Source: Pseudomonas shirazensis
GTDB taxonomy: Bacteria > Pseudomonadota > Gammaproteobacteria > Pseudomonadales > Pseudomonadaceae
Reading direction: 5' to 3'
Length of the DNA: 64,000 nucleotides
Assembly (NCBI RefSeq): GCF_014268785.2
Contig: NZ_JABWRD020000002.1
Coordinates: 336,001 to 400,000 of the forward strand
Positions 9,558 to 18,488 of this stretch are shown here, one piece after another. The notes beneath the pieces are model-generated. The model was given only the letters and a program-made list of their open reading frames with translations. It did no database searches and was not told the DNA's origin. Positions within the stretch are counted from its first letter, which is position 1; each line of letters opens with the position of its first letter. A program made the translations under genes and the position numbers.

Positions 9558-10526
9558 ATGTCACTATTGCAGATCAACAACCTCAATGTGCGCTTCGGCG
9601 ATGCCTCGGCAGTGCCGGTGGTGGATGGCCTGGACCTGGCGGTCGATGCCGGCGAGATCGTCGCCATCGTCGGCGAGTCCGGTTCGGGCAAGTCGGTGAC
9701 CATGATGGCCCTGATGGGCTTGATCGACGCCCCCGGCTGGATCACCGCAGACACCATGAGCTTCGCCGGCACCGACATGCTCAAGCTCAGTGGCCGGCAG
9801 CGGCGCAAGATCGTCGGCAAGGATATCGCGATGATCTTTCAGGACCCGATGACCGCGCTCAATCCCAGCTACACGGTCGGCTTCCAGATCGAAGAAGTAC
9901 TGCGCCAGCACCTTGGACTGAAAGGCAAAGCGGCCCGACAACGGGCCCTGGAGCTGCTTGAAAAAGTCGAGATTCCGGCTGCCGAAAGCCGCTTGCAGGC
10001 CTACCCACACCAACTTTCCGGCGGCATGAGCCAACGTGTGGCGATCGCCATGGCCATCGCCGGTGAGCCCAAGCTGCTGATTGCCGACGAGCCGACCACG
10101 GCGCTGGATGTGACCATTCAGGCGCAGATCATGGAGCTGCTGGTCAACCTGCAGCAGGAGCGCAACATGGCGCTGATCCTGATCACCCATGACCTCGCCG
10201 TGGTGGCCGAAACCGCCAAGCGGGTCTGCGTGATGTATGCCGGCCAGGCCGTTGAAGTTGGTCAGGTGCCCGAACTGTTCGACGTGCCCGCGCATCCCTA
10301 CAGCGAAGCCTTGCTGGCGGCTATCCCCGAGCACAGCATCGGTGCCGAACGCTTGGCCACCCTGCCCGGCATCGTCCCCGGCCGCTATGACCGGCCGCAG
10401 GGCTGCCTGTTGTCGCCGCGCTGCCCGTATGTGCGCGACAACTGCCGCACGCAGCGACCAGCGCTCGAGCCCAAGAGCCAGAGCCTGGCACGCTGCTTCT
10501 ATCCATTGAACCAGGAGGTGGCGTGA
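9558..10526 (+). CDS. dppD: Dipeptide ABC transporter ATP-binding protein DppD
   Basis: ABC ATPase of 322 residues. The Walker A GESGSGKS is at residues 39-46, the signature is LSGGMSQRV, and Walker B reads [13 protein letters not shown] with an H-loop ITHDLAVV. The C-terminal oligopeptide-transporter extension with a Cys-rich site ([15 protein letters not shown]) probably carries the [4Fe-4S]-like or structural cysteines known for this subfamily. I chose ATG 9558 rather than an upstream in-frame ATG at 9513 that lies inside dppC. Its stop overlaps the dppF start by one base. Confidence 0.94.
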   Translation: MSLLQINNLNVRFGDASAVPVVDGLDLAVDAGEIVAIVGESGSGKSVTMMALMGLIDAPGWITADTMSFAGTDMLKLSGRQRRKIVGKDIAMIFQDPMTALNPSYTVGFQIEEVLRQHLGLKGKAARQRALELLEKVEIPAAESRLQAYPHQLSGGMSQRVAIAMAIAGEPKLLIADEPTTALDVTIQAQIMELLVNLQQERNMALILITHDLAVVAETAKRVCVMYAGQAVEVGQVPELFDVPAHPYSEALLAAIPEHSIGAERLATLPGIVPGRYDRPQGCLLSPRCPYVRDNCRTQRPALEPKSQSLARCFYPLNQEVA

Positions 10527-11494
10527 TGACTGCCGTACTCAGCGCACGTGACCTTACCCGCCATTACCAGGTTTCTCGCGGCCTGTTCAAGGGCCATGCC
10601 CTGGTGCGGGCACTCAATGGCGTGTCGTTCGAGCTCGAAGCGGGCCAAACCCTCGCGGTGGTCGGCGAGTCGGGTTGCGGCAAGTCGACCCTGGCCCGCG
10701 CCCTGACCTTGATCGAAGAACCCACGGCCGGCTCGCTGCAGATCGCCGGCACCGAAGTCACTGGCGCCAGCAAGGAGCAGCGCAAGCAACTGCGCCGTGA
10801 TGTGCAGATGGTGTTCCAGAGCCCATATGCCTCGCTCAATCCGCGGCAGAAGATTGGTGACCAGTTGGCCGAGCCATTGCTGATCAACACCTCCCTGAGC
10901 AAGCAGGAACGCCGTGAGAGGGTCCAGGCAATGATGCAGCAGGTGGGTTTGCGACCGGAGCATTATCAGCGTTATCCGCATATGTTCTCGGGTGGCCAGC
11001 GCCAGCGCATTGCCTTGGCCCGGGCGATGATGCTGCAGCCCAAGGTGCTGGTGGCGGATGAACCAACATCGGCGCTGGATGTGTCAATCCAGGCCCAGGT
11101 GCTGAACCTGTTCATGGACCTGCAGAAGGAATTCAACACCGCTTACGTATTCATCTCGCACAACCTGGCGGTGGTGCGGCATGTGGCTGATCAGGTGTTG
11201 GTGATGTATCTGGGCAGGCCTGCGGAGATGGGGCCGAAGGCGGATATCTATGACAAGCCGCTGCACCCTTATACCCAGGCGTTGTTGTCAGCGACGCCGG
11301 CGATTCATCCAGACCCGTTGAAGCCGAAGATTCGCATTGTGGGGGAGCTGCCCAATCCGTTGAATCCGCCAGATGGCTGTGCCTTTCACAAGCGTTGCCC
11401 GTATGCCACGGAGCGGTGCAGCAAGGAAGTGCCGGCGTTCCGGCAGGTGGGGACGCGGCAGGTGGCGTGTCATTACGCGGAGCAGTTTCTTTAG
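10526..11494 (+). CDS. dppF: Dipeptide ABC transporter ATP-binding protein DppF
   Basis: The second ABC ATPase, 322 residues. It shows Walker A GESGCGKST, a signature region FSGGQRQRIALARAM, Walker B KVLVADEPTSALDVS and HNLAVVRHVAD. The C-terminus has the oligo/dipeptide extension PDGCAFHKRCPYATERC. ATG 10526 overlaps the TGA of dppD in a TGATG arrangement and is preceded by an excellent AGGAGGTG at 10513-10520; the GTG three bases upstream is a worse choice. It closes the dpp operon and is followed within 10 bases by a REP pair. Confidence 0.94.
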   Translation: MTAVLSARDLTRHYQVSRGLFKGHALVRALNGVSFELEAGQTLAVVGESGCGKSTLARALTLIEEPTAGSLQIAGTEVTGASKEQRKQLRRDVQMVFQSPYASLNPRQKIGDQLAEPLLINTSLSKQERRERVQAMMQQVGLRPEHYQRYPHMFSGGQRQRIALARAMMLQPKVLVADEPTSALDVSIQAQVLNLFMDLQKEFNTAYVFISHNLAVVRHVADQVLVMYLGRPAEMGPKADIYDKPLHPYTQALLSATPAIHPDPLKPKIRIVGELPNPLNPPDGCAFHKRCPYATERCSKEVPAFRQVGTRQVACHYAEQFL

Positions 11495-11500
11495 ATAGCT

Positions 11501-11622
11501 GGGGGCTGCTTCGCAGCCCATCGCGACACAAGGCCGCTCTACAGGGACCGCGCATATCCTGAGGATGGCGCGGTCGGTGTAGGTGCGGCCTAGTGTCGCG
11601 AAAGGGCCGCAAAGCGGCCCCG
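11501..11622. repeat. Inverted pair of REP elements (P. putida type)
   Basis: The left arm (11501-11545) and the reverse complement of the right arm (about 11578-11622) match over more than 35 bases. They share the core GCGACAC-AGGCCGC-CTACA, and each arm carries its own GGGGC(T/C)GC hairpin head. This is the palindromic head-to-head REP arrangement common in P. putida genomes. The right-arm hairpin followed by GGTTTTAT can also end the dppF transcript. REPs of this type are mobilised by RAYT transposases, none of which is in the window. Confidence 0.85.
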
Positions 11623-11628
11623 GTTTTA

Positions 11629-11703
11629 TCAGTGCATGAAGATCGCGATCAAAATGATCACAGGGATCGGTACCCCAATCATCCAAAGCAGAATCGAGCG
11701 CAT
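11629..11703 (-). CDS. 24-residue hydrophobic membrane peptide
   Basis: A short gene too small for ordinary gene finders. ATG at 11703 is preceded by a good Shine-Dalgarno (CAGGAGAACTACC then ATG) and the frame ends with TGA at 11629-11631. The product begins MRSILLWMIGVP and continues as an almost wholly hydrophobic helix (IPVIILIAIFMH), fitting one membrane span. It lies 27 bases downstream of the PhnA-like gene on the same strand and ends just before a terminator-capable REP hairpin, so it is probably cotranscribed. Function unknown. I believe similar peptides occur in other pseudomonads, but I could not check. Confidence 0.7.
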   Translation of the reverse strand: MRSILLWMIGVPIPVIILIAIFMH

Positions 11704-11730
11704 GGTAGTTCTCCTGGTCAGTTCAGTTGA

Positions 11731-12675
11731 TTAGCGAATCGGCGCGCTGTTGGTGTGAACGGTACGGCGACCGACATAAGCCGCGTCGTCGACGTCGATC
11801 CAGCGAGCCTGATCACGCTGACGGCCACCAAACAGGGCAGCAAGGCAAGCGAAGAACGCGCCGCAAAGCAGGCCGATGAAGGTCCACAGAGCGGTCCAGG
11901 CAGCGACCTTGGCGGCGGTATCAGCGGCTTCTTGAGCAGCTACCTTGGCTTTCTGTGCATCCTGCTGCACTTCGGTATAGATCTGGTCGACGCGAGCTTC
12001 GGCCTCGGCCTGAGTCAGGCGAGTACGCTGAGCGACCAATTGCGCCAGGTAGGTACGGTCATCAGCAGACAGAGCACCATCGTTGGCTACGGCACGGGCA
12101 ACGATGCGACCGGCAACTGCGGTGGCAGCGTCGTCTGTTACAGGCGCTGGGCCTTCGCTGCGGAACAGGTTGTCGATGTAATAGCCCATTGGGTCAGCAT
12201 CGGTCTTGCCAACTACTGCGGTCGCAGCGGTAGCGGCGCCGCCCACTGCAGCTGCACCGGCCTGCGCGCCAGCGCTGAGGACGTTGCCGAGCATGCTGAC
12301 GATCAGCACTGCGGTTACCAGAGTCGCCACAGCCCAGGCCAGGAAGCCATGCGCGGTGTCGCGGAAGTACACTTCATCAGCATGCAGATTGGCCCACTTT
12401 ACCCGCAGGCGACCGGCAATATAGCCACCGGCGCCCGAAGCAATAATCTGCGTCAGCAGCAGCCAGATGATGGTCGAGATACCCAGCGCCTTGGCACTGG
12501 CGCCCTCATGAGCCCATGGCGAAGTTGCAGCGAAGCCCAGGCCCGCGCCCAGGATCATCAGGATCAATGAAAGGGCCGCAGCAGCAGCGGCACCGGCGAA
12601 GATCGCCGCCCAGGACACGCCCGAATGGTTCGAGGCATCGGCGACAGTGGGTGATAGCTCGGCAGTGGTAATCAT
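11731..12675 (-). CDS. PhnA-like integral membrane protein
   Basis: A 314-residue protein of the kind annotated as 'PhnA-like protein' in pseudomonads; that name is by resemblance only and does not mean a phosphonate function. The N-terminal pair of segments (VSWAAIFAGAAAAAALSLIL, ISTIIWLLLTQIIASGAGGYIAGRL) and two further ones (GFLAWAVATLVTAVLIVSM, ALWTFIGLLCGAFFACLAALF) give four or five membrane helices. Between them is a soluble stretch with a helical, Ala/Gln-rich part (TQAEAEARVDQIYTEVQQDA). I chose ATG 12675, which has AAAAGG upstream and fits the sigma-54 promoter 55 bases away; the longer frame from 12738 would start upstream of that promoter's predicted start of transcription. Confidence 0.72.
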   Translation of the reverse strand: MITTAELSPTVADASNHSGVSWAAIFAGAAAAAALSLILMILGAGLGFAATSPWAHEGASAKALGISTIIWLLLTQIIASGAGGYIAGRLRVKWANLHADEVYFRDTAHGFLAWAVATLVTAVLIVSMLGNVLSAGAQAGAAAVGGAATAATAVVGKTDADPMGYYIDNLFRSEGPAPVTDDAATAVAGRIVARAVANDGALSADDRTYLAQLVAQRTRLTQAEAEARVDQIYTEVQQDAQKAKVAAQEAADTAAKVAAWTALWTFIGLLCGAFFACLAALFGGRQRDQARWIDVDDAAYVGRRTVHTNSAPIR

Positions 12676-12729
12676 GTGGCAGCGCCTTTTGTAGTTAGCA
12701 ACGGTTCCGTTTGCTTGCACTTGCACTGG

Positions 12730-12746
12730 TGCAGACACTGTGCCAA
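12730..12746 (-). promoter_or_regulatory. Sigma-54 (RpoN) promoter candidate for the PhnA-like unit
   Basis: Read on the minus strand the site is TTGGCACAGTGTCTGCA. It has the invariant GG and GC pairs exactly 10 bases apart, and it differs from the consensus YTGGCACGRNNNTTGCW at two of the 14 specified positions. Transcription would start near 12719, giving a leader of about 44 bases before ATG 12675. That leader also carries an inverted repeat AACGG-AA-CCGTT. No enhancer-binding protein gene lies next to it. Confidence 0.7.
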
Positions 12747-12909
12747 TTGCGACAAAAAATTACATTTATATAAATCAAAGAGTTACAAAAAAACGTATAG
12801 GGAGGATCGTGCATAAAACCCGAATGACCATATACCGCTCAGGGTTTCTGCAATGGGGCCTCGGCAACGCGCACTTGCCCGGCGCTGAGCGGCCCGGCAC
12901 CATCACCCC

Positions 12910-13719
12910 ATGACATCGATTACCCTGCCCGACGGCCCCGCCCAGACGCCCGTTACAGCCGACACCGTGCTGCGCTATCACCTATGCTGGAAACACCGCG
13001 ACCTCGATGGGGTGATGGCCCTCTATCACTCCGACGTCGAGTACCACGACTTCTTTCAGAACCGTGTAATGGGCCATGCCGAGCTGCGCGAATACGTACG
13101 CGTCTGCCTGCCCCGTGAAGCAGGCGAAGACATCATTCACAGTGACCGCATCAGGGTCGACGGCTGCACCGCCTTCATCCAGTACGAGGTCACGGTGCAG
13201 GGCGGCGATGGCCTGACTGCGTTTCACTCCAGTGAGGCGATCACCGTCAAGGACGGCTTGATCTGGCGGGTCAACGAATACGCCACACTGGTCCGTCAGG
13301 GCAGCAAGAGCATCAGCAACGGCGGCCTGCGCCCTGCCACCAGCCGGCTGGGCCTGTCACCGCGTCAGCTGAGCACCATGGCTCAGGATCTTGAGCATTA
13401 CTTTCAGCGCCAGCGGCCCTACCTGGACCCTGAGCTGGACTTGCAACAAGTGGCCAAGGACAGCGGCTACAGCCGCAATCAGATTTCCTACCTGCTTAAT
13501 CAGGTGCTCGGCCAGAGCTTCTATCGCTACGTCAACCAGGCGCGTCTGCAGCACCTGCTGGCCGGGCTCGACGGCAGCAGCGGCGGTGCCACCATGGATG
13601 CGCTGGCGTTCGGCGCCGGTTTCAACTCACTGTCGGCGTTCTACAAGGCGTTTCGCGAGCACACCGGGCTGTCGCCCAAGGCTTACGTAAAACAACTTTC
13701 GCTGCGTGCACGCACGTAA
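12910..13719 (+). CDS. AraC-family regulator with N-terminal SnoaL/NTF2-like domain
   Basis: 269 residues with an unusual architecture. Residues about 15-125 look like a SnoaL/NTF2-like fold (VLRYHLCWKHRDLDGVMALYHSDVEYHDFF, then GLIWRVNEYATLV). Residues about 160-265 form an AraC helix-turn-helix pair (DLQQVAKDSGYSRNQISYLLNQVLGQSFYRYVNQARL; FGAGFNSLSAFYKAFREHTGLSPKAYVK). The NTF2-like part probably senses a small ligand. It faces the oxidase-cupin-binding-protein set 63 bases downstream on the same strand and is the natural candidate to control it. Start ATG 12910; the ribosome site is weak. Confidence 0.82.
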   Translation: MTSITLPDGPAQTPVTADTVLRYHLCWKHRDLDGVMALYHSDVEYHDFFQNRVMGHAELREYVRVCLPREAGEDIIHSDRIRVDGCTAFIQYEVTVQGGDGLTAFHSSEAITVKDGLIWRVNEYATLVRQGSKSISNGGLRPATSRLGLSPRQLSTMAQDLEHYFQRQRPYLDPELDLQQVAKDSGYSRNQISYLLNQVLGQSFYRYVNQARLQHLLAGLDGSSGGATMDALAFGAGFNSLSAFYKAFREHTGLSPKAYVKQLSLRART

Positions 13720-13782
13720 GACAGCCGCCGCCAGCGCAACCTAGGATCAGCCACAGACCTTACCGATGTGGAGCTGCACCTG

Positions 13783-15189
13783 ATGCAACCCTGGCGCACG
13801 ATCAGCCTTTGGATGGACCAGCTCGACGAGCCCCTCGACGCCCGCCCGGCCCTGGCCAAGGACCTCGATGTCGACGTGTGCATCATCGGCGCTGGCTACA
13901 CCGGCCTGTGGACCGCTTATTACCTGAAACAGCAGGCGCCGCAGTTGAGCATTGCCATTGTCGAAGCCAACATCGCCGGCTTCGGTGCCTCCGGGCGCAA
14001 CGGCGGCTGGCTGATGGGCAACCTGCTGGGCGAAGACCGCCTGCTCGCTACCCTGTCGCCGCAGTTGCGCCGCGCCAGTATCGACTTGCTGCATGGCATC
14101 CCTGACGAAGTGCACAACGTGCTGCAGCATGAGGGCATCGACTGCGACTACCGCAAAGGCGGCGTACTGTACTGCGCAGCGCGGTATCCGGAGCAGGAGC
14201 GCAGCCTGCGTGCCCACCTCGACGACCTCTACCGCCAGGGCATGAACGAAGACGACTACCGCTGGCTGCGTCCTGAACAACTGGATGCACAGCTGCGCGT
14301 TAGCAGCCCTTACGGGGCGATCTTCAGCCCGCACACCGCCACCATCCAGCCGGCCAAACTGGTGCGCGGCCTGGCCCGAGCGGTCGAGCGCATGGGCGTG
14401 ACCATTTACGAGAACAGCCCTGCGCTTGATCTGCAGCCTGGCATGGTGCGCACGCCCCATGCCAACGTTCGCGCTCATTGGCTGGTGCCGGCCGTGGAGG
14501 GTTACGCAGCCAGCCTGCCGCCGCTAGGCAAGCACCAATTGCCGGTGCAGAGCCTGCTGGTCGCCACCGAGCCGTTGCCGGAGTCGACCTGGGAGCAGAT
14601 CGGCCTGAACCAGGGGCAGGCCTTCAGCGAGAACAGCCGCCAGGTCACCTACGGCCAGCGCACCGCCGACAACCGCCTGGTGTTCGGTGCGCGTGGTGGC
14701 TATCGCTTTGGCGGCCGCCTGCGCGAAGACTTCAACCTCAAGGACCACGAGATCGAGCTGCGCCGCTATCTGTTAGGCGAGCTGTTCCCGCAGCTGAAAA
14801 ACGCCCGTATTACCCATTCCTGGGGCGGCAACCTGGGCATGGCCAGGCGCTTCCGCCCGCACATGCTGTGTGATCGTCAGCGCGGCATCGCCCTCGCCGG
14901 CGGCTACGGCGGCGAAGGTGTAGGCGCGACCAACCTGGGCGGGCGCACCCTGGCGGCGCTGATTCTTGGCCAGCACAACCAGCTGACCGCACAGCCCTGG
15001 GTACACGACAACTGCCCGCTGACGAGCCTGGCGAGCTGGCCGCCCGAGCCCTGCCGCTGGCTGGGCTACAACGCGATCATCCGCAGCTTCGTCCATGAAG
15101 ACCGCACCCTCGCCAACCCCGCCAGCGCCCCCTGGCGCCGGCGCCTGGCCAGCGGTGTGGCCGACTTCATGGAAGGCTTCATGCACTGA
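13783..15189 (+). CDS. FAD-dependent amine oxidoreductase (DAO/PuuB-like)
   Basis: A 468-residue member of the DAO (glycine/D-amino-acid oxidase) fold. The dinucleotide-binding motif GAGYTG is at residues 36-41 with the following SGRNGGW that marks DadA/PuuB-like enzymes. The C-terminal FAD loop reads ITHSWGGNLGMARRFRPHML and then GGYGGEGVGATNLGGRTLA. I chose ATG 13783 (GGAG nine bases upstream) over GTG 13768. With a cupin and a putrescine-type binding protein downstream, oxidation of a polyamine, gamma-glutamylated polyamine or related amine is likely, but the true substrate is inference. Confidence 0.82.
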   Translation: MQPWRTISLWMDQLDEPLDARPALAKDLDVDVCIIGAGYTGLWTAYYLKQQAPQLSIAIVEANIAGFGASGRNGGWLMGNLLGEDRLLATLSPQLRRASIDLLHGIPDEVHNVLQHEGIDCDYRKGGVLYCAARYPEQERSLRAHLDDLYRQGMNEDDYRWLRPEQLDAQLRVSSPYGAIFSPHTATIQPAKLVRGLARAVERMGVTIYENSPALDLQPGMVRTPHANVRAHWLVPAVEGYAASLPPLGKHQLPVQSLLVATEPLPESTWEQIGLNQGQAFSENSRQVTYGQRTADNRLVFGARGGYRFGGRLREDFNLKDHEIELRRYLLGELFPQLKNARITHSWGGNLGMARRFRPHMLCDRQRGIALAGGYGGEGVGATNLGGRTLAALILGQHNQLTAQPWVHDNCPLTSLASWPPEPCRWLGYNAIIRSFVHEDRTLANPASAPWRRRLASGVADFMEGFMH

Positions 15190-15222
15190 CTTGCCCTTTT
15201 CTCAACACAGGATTCACTGGTC

Positions 15223-15564
15223 ATGAGCATCACCCAGTTCAAACACACCGACAGCGCCGTACTCGAGGAATCCAACCCGGTCGCCGTGCCGCTCGGTGAG
15301 CCAGTCGCCGTGACGTCGGTGACCAGCGTCGAACGCAGCGATGGGGTCGAAACCGGTATCTGGGAGTGCACCCCAGGGCGCTGGCGCCGGCAGATCGTGC
15401 AGCAGGAGTTCTGCCACTTCATCAAGGGCCGCTGCACCTTCACCCCTGATGGAGGCGAACCGCTACTCATAGAAGCCGGAGACGCACTGATGCTACCGGC
15501 CAACAGCACCGGAATCTGGGACATCGAAGAAACCGTGCGCAAGACCTATGTATTGATTTTCTGA
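15223..15564 (+). CDS. Small cupin protein (DUF861-like)
   Basis: 113 residues forming one cupin barrel. The core reads WRRQIVQQEFCHFIKGRCTFTPDGG, then EAGDALMLPANSTGIWDI and a C-terminal KTYVLIF. This resembles the EutQ/DUF861 'cupin_3' group, in which metal ligands are partly replaced, so enzyme activity is uncertain. It lies 33 bases after the FAD oxidase and 57 before the binding protein, in an operon-like run. Confidence 0.78.
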   Translation: MSITQFKHTDSAVLEESNPVAVPLGEPVAVTSVTSVERSDGVETGIWECTPGRWRRQIVQQEFCHFIKGRCTFTPDGGEPLLIEAGDALMLPANSTGIWDIEETVRKTYVLIF

Positions 15565-15621
15565 TCGCTGATCGCCTCTGCCGTCCTTCGATAACAACAC
15601 ACAAAGCAAGGTACCCCGGAC

Positions 15622-16701
15622 ATGCGCACGCTTCTAATCGCTCCCCTGATGCTCGCCGCTTGTGTCAGCAACGCCGCCGAGTCGGTAAAGATCTACAACT
15701 GGTCGAGCTACATCGCCCCCGATACCCTGAAGAACTTCCAGCAGGCCAGCGGCATCGTCCCGACCTATGACGTGTTCGACAGCAACGAGACCCTCGACGG
15801 CAAGCTGATGACCGGCAACTCCGGCTATGACGTGGTGTTCCCGTCGAACCACTTCATGGCCCGGCAGATCCAGGGCAAGGCCCTGAAGAAGCTCGACAAG
15901 AGCCAACTGCCCAACTGGCAGAACCTCAATCCGGTGCTGCTCAAGGCGCTGGAGGTCAACGATCCGGGCAACCAGTATGGCTTCCCCTACCTGTGGGGCA
16001 GCACCGGCATCGGCTACAACATCGACAAGGTCAAGGCGGTGCTCGGCGACAACGCGCCGGTCGATTCCTGGGACCTGATCTTCAAGCCCGAGTACATGAG
16101 CAAGCTCAAGAGCTGCGGTGTGGCGGTGCTCGACAACGGCCCCGAGCTGCTGCCGATTGCCCTGCACTACCTCGGCCTGCCGCACCACAGCCAGGATCCG
16201 AAGGACTACGAGAAAGCCAAAGAACTGCTGATGAAGGTGCGCCCGTACATCAGCTACTTCCACTCATCCAAGTACACCGGCGACCTGGCCAATGGCGACG
16301 TGTGCGTGGTGGTCGGCTTCTCCGGCGATGTGCTGCAGGCGAAGAACCGCGCCGAAGAAGCCAAGAACGGCGTCAGGGTTGGCTATTCGATCCCCAAGGA
16401 AGGTGCGCCGATGTGGTTCGACATGGTCGCCATGCCAGCCGATGCGCCCGACGAGAAGCAGGCCTACGCCTACATGAACTACCTGTTGCAGCCTGAGGTG
16501 ATGGCCAACATCAGTAACCATGTGCAGTACGCCAATGGCAACCTCAAGGCCGACACGCTGGTCGACCCTGCACTTAAAAGCAACACGATGATCTACCCGA
16601 GTGACGATGTGATGGGCAAGCTGTACGCACTGGAGGCGATGCCCGCCAAGATCGACCGCATTCGCACTCGCCTGTGGACCAGTATCAAAGCCGGTAACTG
16701 A
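15622..16701 (+). CDS. Polyamine-type periplasmic binding protein (PotF/SpuD-like)
   Basis: 359 residues with a signal peptide (MRTLLIAPLMLAACVSNAA). The mature N-terminus ESVKIYNWSSYIAPDTLKNF and FDSNETLDGKLMTGNSGYDVVFPSNHFMARQIQ are typical of PotF/SpuD. So are GSTGIGYNIDKVKA and YMNYLLQPEVMANI. Known relatives bind putrescine or spermidine in the periplasm. No cognate PotGHI-type permease or ATPase lies beside it, so it is either an orphan that borrows a distant transporter or a chemosensory or signalling partner. A terminator closes the set. Confidence 0.85.
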   Translation: MRTLLIAPLMLAACVSNAAESVKIYNWSSYIAPDTLKNFQQASGIVPTYDVFDSNETLDGKLMTGNSGYDVVFPSNHFMARQIQGKALKKLDKSQLPNWQNLNPVLLKALEVNDPGNQYGFPYLWGSTGIGYNIDKVKAVLGDNAPVDSWDLIFKPEYMSKLKSCGVAVLDNGPELLPIALHYLGLPHHSQDPKDYEKAKELLMKVRPYISYFHSSKYTGDLANGDVCVVVGFSGDVLQAKNRAEEAKNGVRVGYSIPKEGAPMWFDMVAMPADAPDEKQAYAYMNYLLQPEVMANISNHVQYANGNLKADTLVDPALKSNTMIYPSDDVMGKLYALEAMPAKIDRIRTRLWTSIKAGN

Positions 16702-16707
16702 ACAGCA

Positions 16708-16731
16708 TTGGGGCCGCAGATGCGGCCCCAA
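16708..16731. terminator. Bidirectional terminator between the binding-protein gene and prfC
   Basis: A perfect stem (16708-16718 with 16721-16731, TTGGGGCCGCA and its complement) lies 7 bases after the stop at 16701 and 9 before the end of prfC. AATAAT on one side and CAATGC on the other make it usable from both directions, with the stronger T-run for the rightward transcript uncertain. Confidence 0.7.
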
Positions 16732-16739
16732 TAATCAGA

Positions 16740-18323
16740 TCAGTGATGTTCCCGCGTGGCGCGGAATTTCACGTCCGGCCAGCGCTCTTCCATCAGCGCC
16801 AGGTTGACCCGAGTCGGGGCGAGGTAGGTCAGGTGACCGCCGCCATCGACGGCAAGGTTCTCCACAGCCTTGGTCTCGAATTCCTCGAGCTTCTTCTTGT
16901 CGTCGCAGCTGATCCAGCGCGCCGACCAGACCGTGATCGGCTCGTAGCCGCACTCGACCTTGTACTCTTCCTTCAAGCGGCTGGCGACCACGTCGAACTG
17001 CAGCACACCGACCGCACCGAGGATGATGTCGTTGCTGCGCAGCGGAAAGAACACCTGGGTCGCGCCTTCTTCGGCGAGCTGCTGCAGGCCCTGGCGCAGC
17101 TGCTTGGACTTGAGCGGGTCTTTCAGCCGCACGCGGCGGAACAATTCCGGGGCGAAGTGCGGGATGCCGGTGAAGCCTAGGCTTTCGCCTTCGCTGAAGG
17201 TGTCGCCGATCTGGATGGTGCCGTGGTTGTGCAGGCCGATGATGTCGCCGGCAAAGGCTTCTTCCAGTTGCTCACGCTCGGAGGAGAAGAAGGTCAGGGC
17301 GTCGCCGATGCGTACGTCCTTGCCGGTGCGCACGTGACGCATCTTCATGCCCTTTTCGTACTTGCCCGAACAGATGCGCATGAAGGCGATGCGGTCGCGG
17401 TGTTTCGGGTCCATGTTGGCCTGGATCTTGAACACGAAGCCGGTGAATTTCTCTTCGACCGGCTCGACGGTCCGCTCGTTGGCTACGCGCGCCAGCGGGC
17501 GTGGCGCCCAGTCGACCACAGCATCGAGCACATGGTCGACACCGAAGTTGCCCAGCGCGGTACCGAAGAACACCGGGGTCAGTTGGCCGTTGAGGAACTC
17601 TTCCTGGTTGAACTCGTGGCAGGCGCCTTGTACCAGCTCCAGTTGCTCAAGGAAGCGATCGTACTCGTCACCCAGGTGCGCGCGGGCTTCATCGGAGTCG
17701 AGTTTCTCGATGATCTTGACCTCGGTGCGCTCGTGACCATGGCCTGGGGTGTAGACGATGATGTAGTCGCCGGCCAGATGGTAAACGCCCTTGAAGTCGC
17801 GATAGCAACCGATCGGCCAGGTGATTGGCGCGGCCTTGATCTTGAGTACCGCTTCGATCTCGTCGAGCAGCTCGATAGGGTCGCGGATATCGCGGTCGAG
17901 TTTGTTGATGAAGCTGACGATTGGCGTGTCACGCAGACGGCAGACGTCCATCAGGGCGATGGTGCGTGGCTCGACGCCTTTACCACCGTCGAGCACCATC
18001 AGGGCCGAGTCGACTGCGGTCAGGGTGCGGTAGGTGTCTTCCGAGAAGTCTTCGTGGCCCGGGGTGTCGAGCAGGTTGATCATGTGTTCGCGGTAAGGGA
18101 ACTGCATGACCGAGGTGGTGATGGAGATACCGCGTTGCTTCTCCATTTCCATCCAGTCGGAGGTGGCGTGGCGGTCGGACTTGCGCGACTTCACGGTACC
18201 GGCGACGGCAATGGCCTTGCCCATCAGCAAGAGTTTCTCGGTGATGGTGGTCTTACCGGCGTCGGGGTGGGAAATGATTGCGAAAGTGCGGCGCTTCGCG
18301 ACTTCGGCGGCCTGGTTGGTCAT
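16740..18323 (-). CDS. prfC: Peptide chain release factor 3
   Basis: RF3, a translational GTPase of 527 residues that recycles RF1/RF2 from the ribosome. G1 is SHPDAGKTT at residues 18-26, G3 DTPGHEDF, and G4 NKLDRD; the RF3-specific regions [17 protein letters not shown] and CARP-type C-terminal ones follow. I chose ATG 18323 ([18 protein letters not shown]); the longer frame from 18425 begins with low-complexity sequence unrelated to RF3. Confidence 0.95.
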   Translation of the reverse strand: MTNQAAEVAKRRTFAIISHPDAGKTTITEKLLLMGKAIAVAGTVKSRKSDRHATSDWMEMEKQRGISITTSVMQFPYREHMINLLDTPGHEDFSEDTYRTLTAVDSALMVLDGGKGVEPRTIALMDVCRLRDTPIVSFINKLDRDIRDPIELLDEIEAVLKIKAAPITWPIGCYRDFKGVYHLAGDYIIVYTPGHGHERTEVKIIEKLDSDEARAHLGDEYDRFLEQLELVQGACHEFNQEEFLNGQLTPVFFGTALGNFGVDHVLDAVVDWAPRPLARVANERTVEPVEEKFTGFVFKIQANMDPKHRDRIAFMRICSGKYEKGMKMRHVRTGKDVRIGDALTFFSSEREQLEEAFAGDIIGLHNHGTIQIGDTFSEGESLGFTGIPHFAPELFRRVRLKDPLKSKQLRQGLQQLAEEGATQVFFPLRSNDIILGAVGVLQFDVVASRLKEEYKVECGYEPITVWSARWISCDDKKKLEEFETKAVENLAVDGGGHLTYLAPTRVNLALMEERWPDVKFRATREHH

Positions 18324-18488
18324 GGGAAATCGCCTGAATGGGGATCGAAAAAGGGGCGATATTGTACCTGAACTTGGCGGCCAAGCCAAAAGGCCTGCTG
18401 ACGAGAGCGAACCCGCCCAAAGCATGCCGATCTATCGCTACCTACTAAGCGAGGGCTGCGCCCTGTCAGCCAAAGCGCCGCGGAGCCT

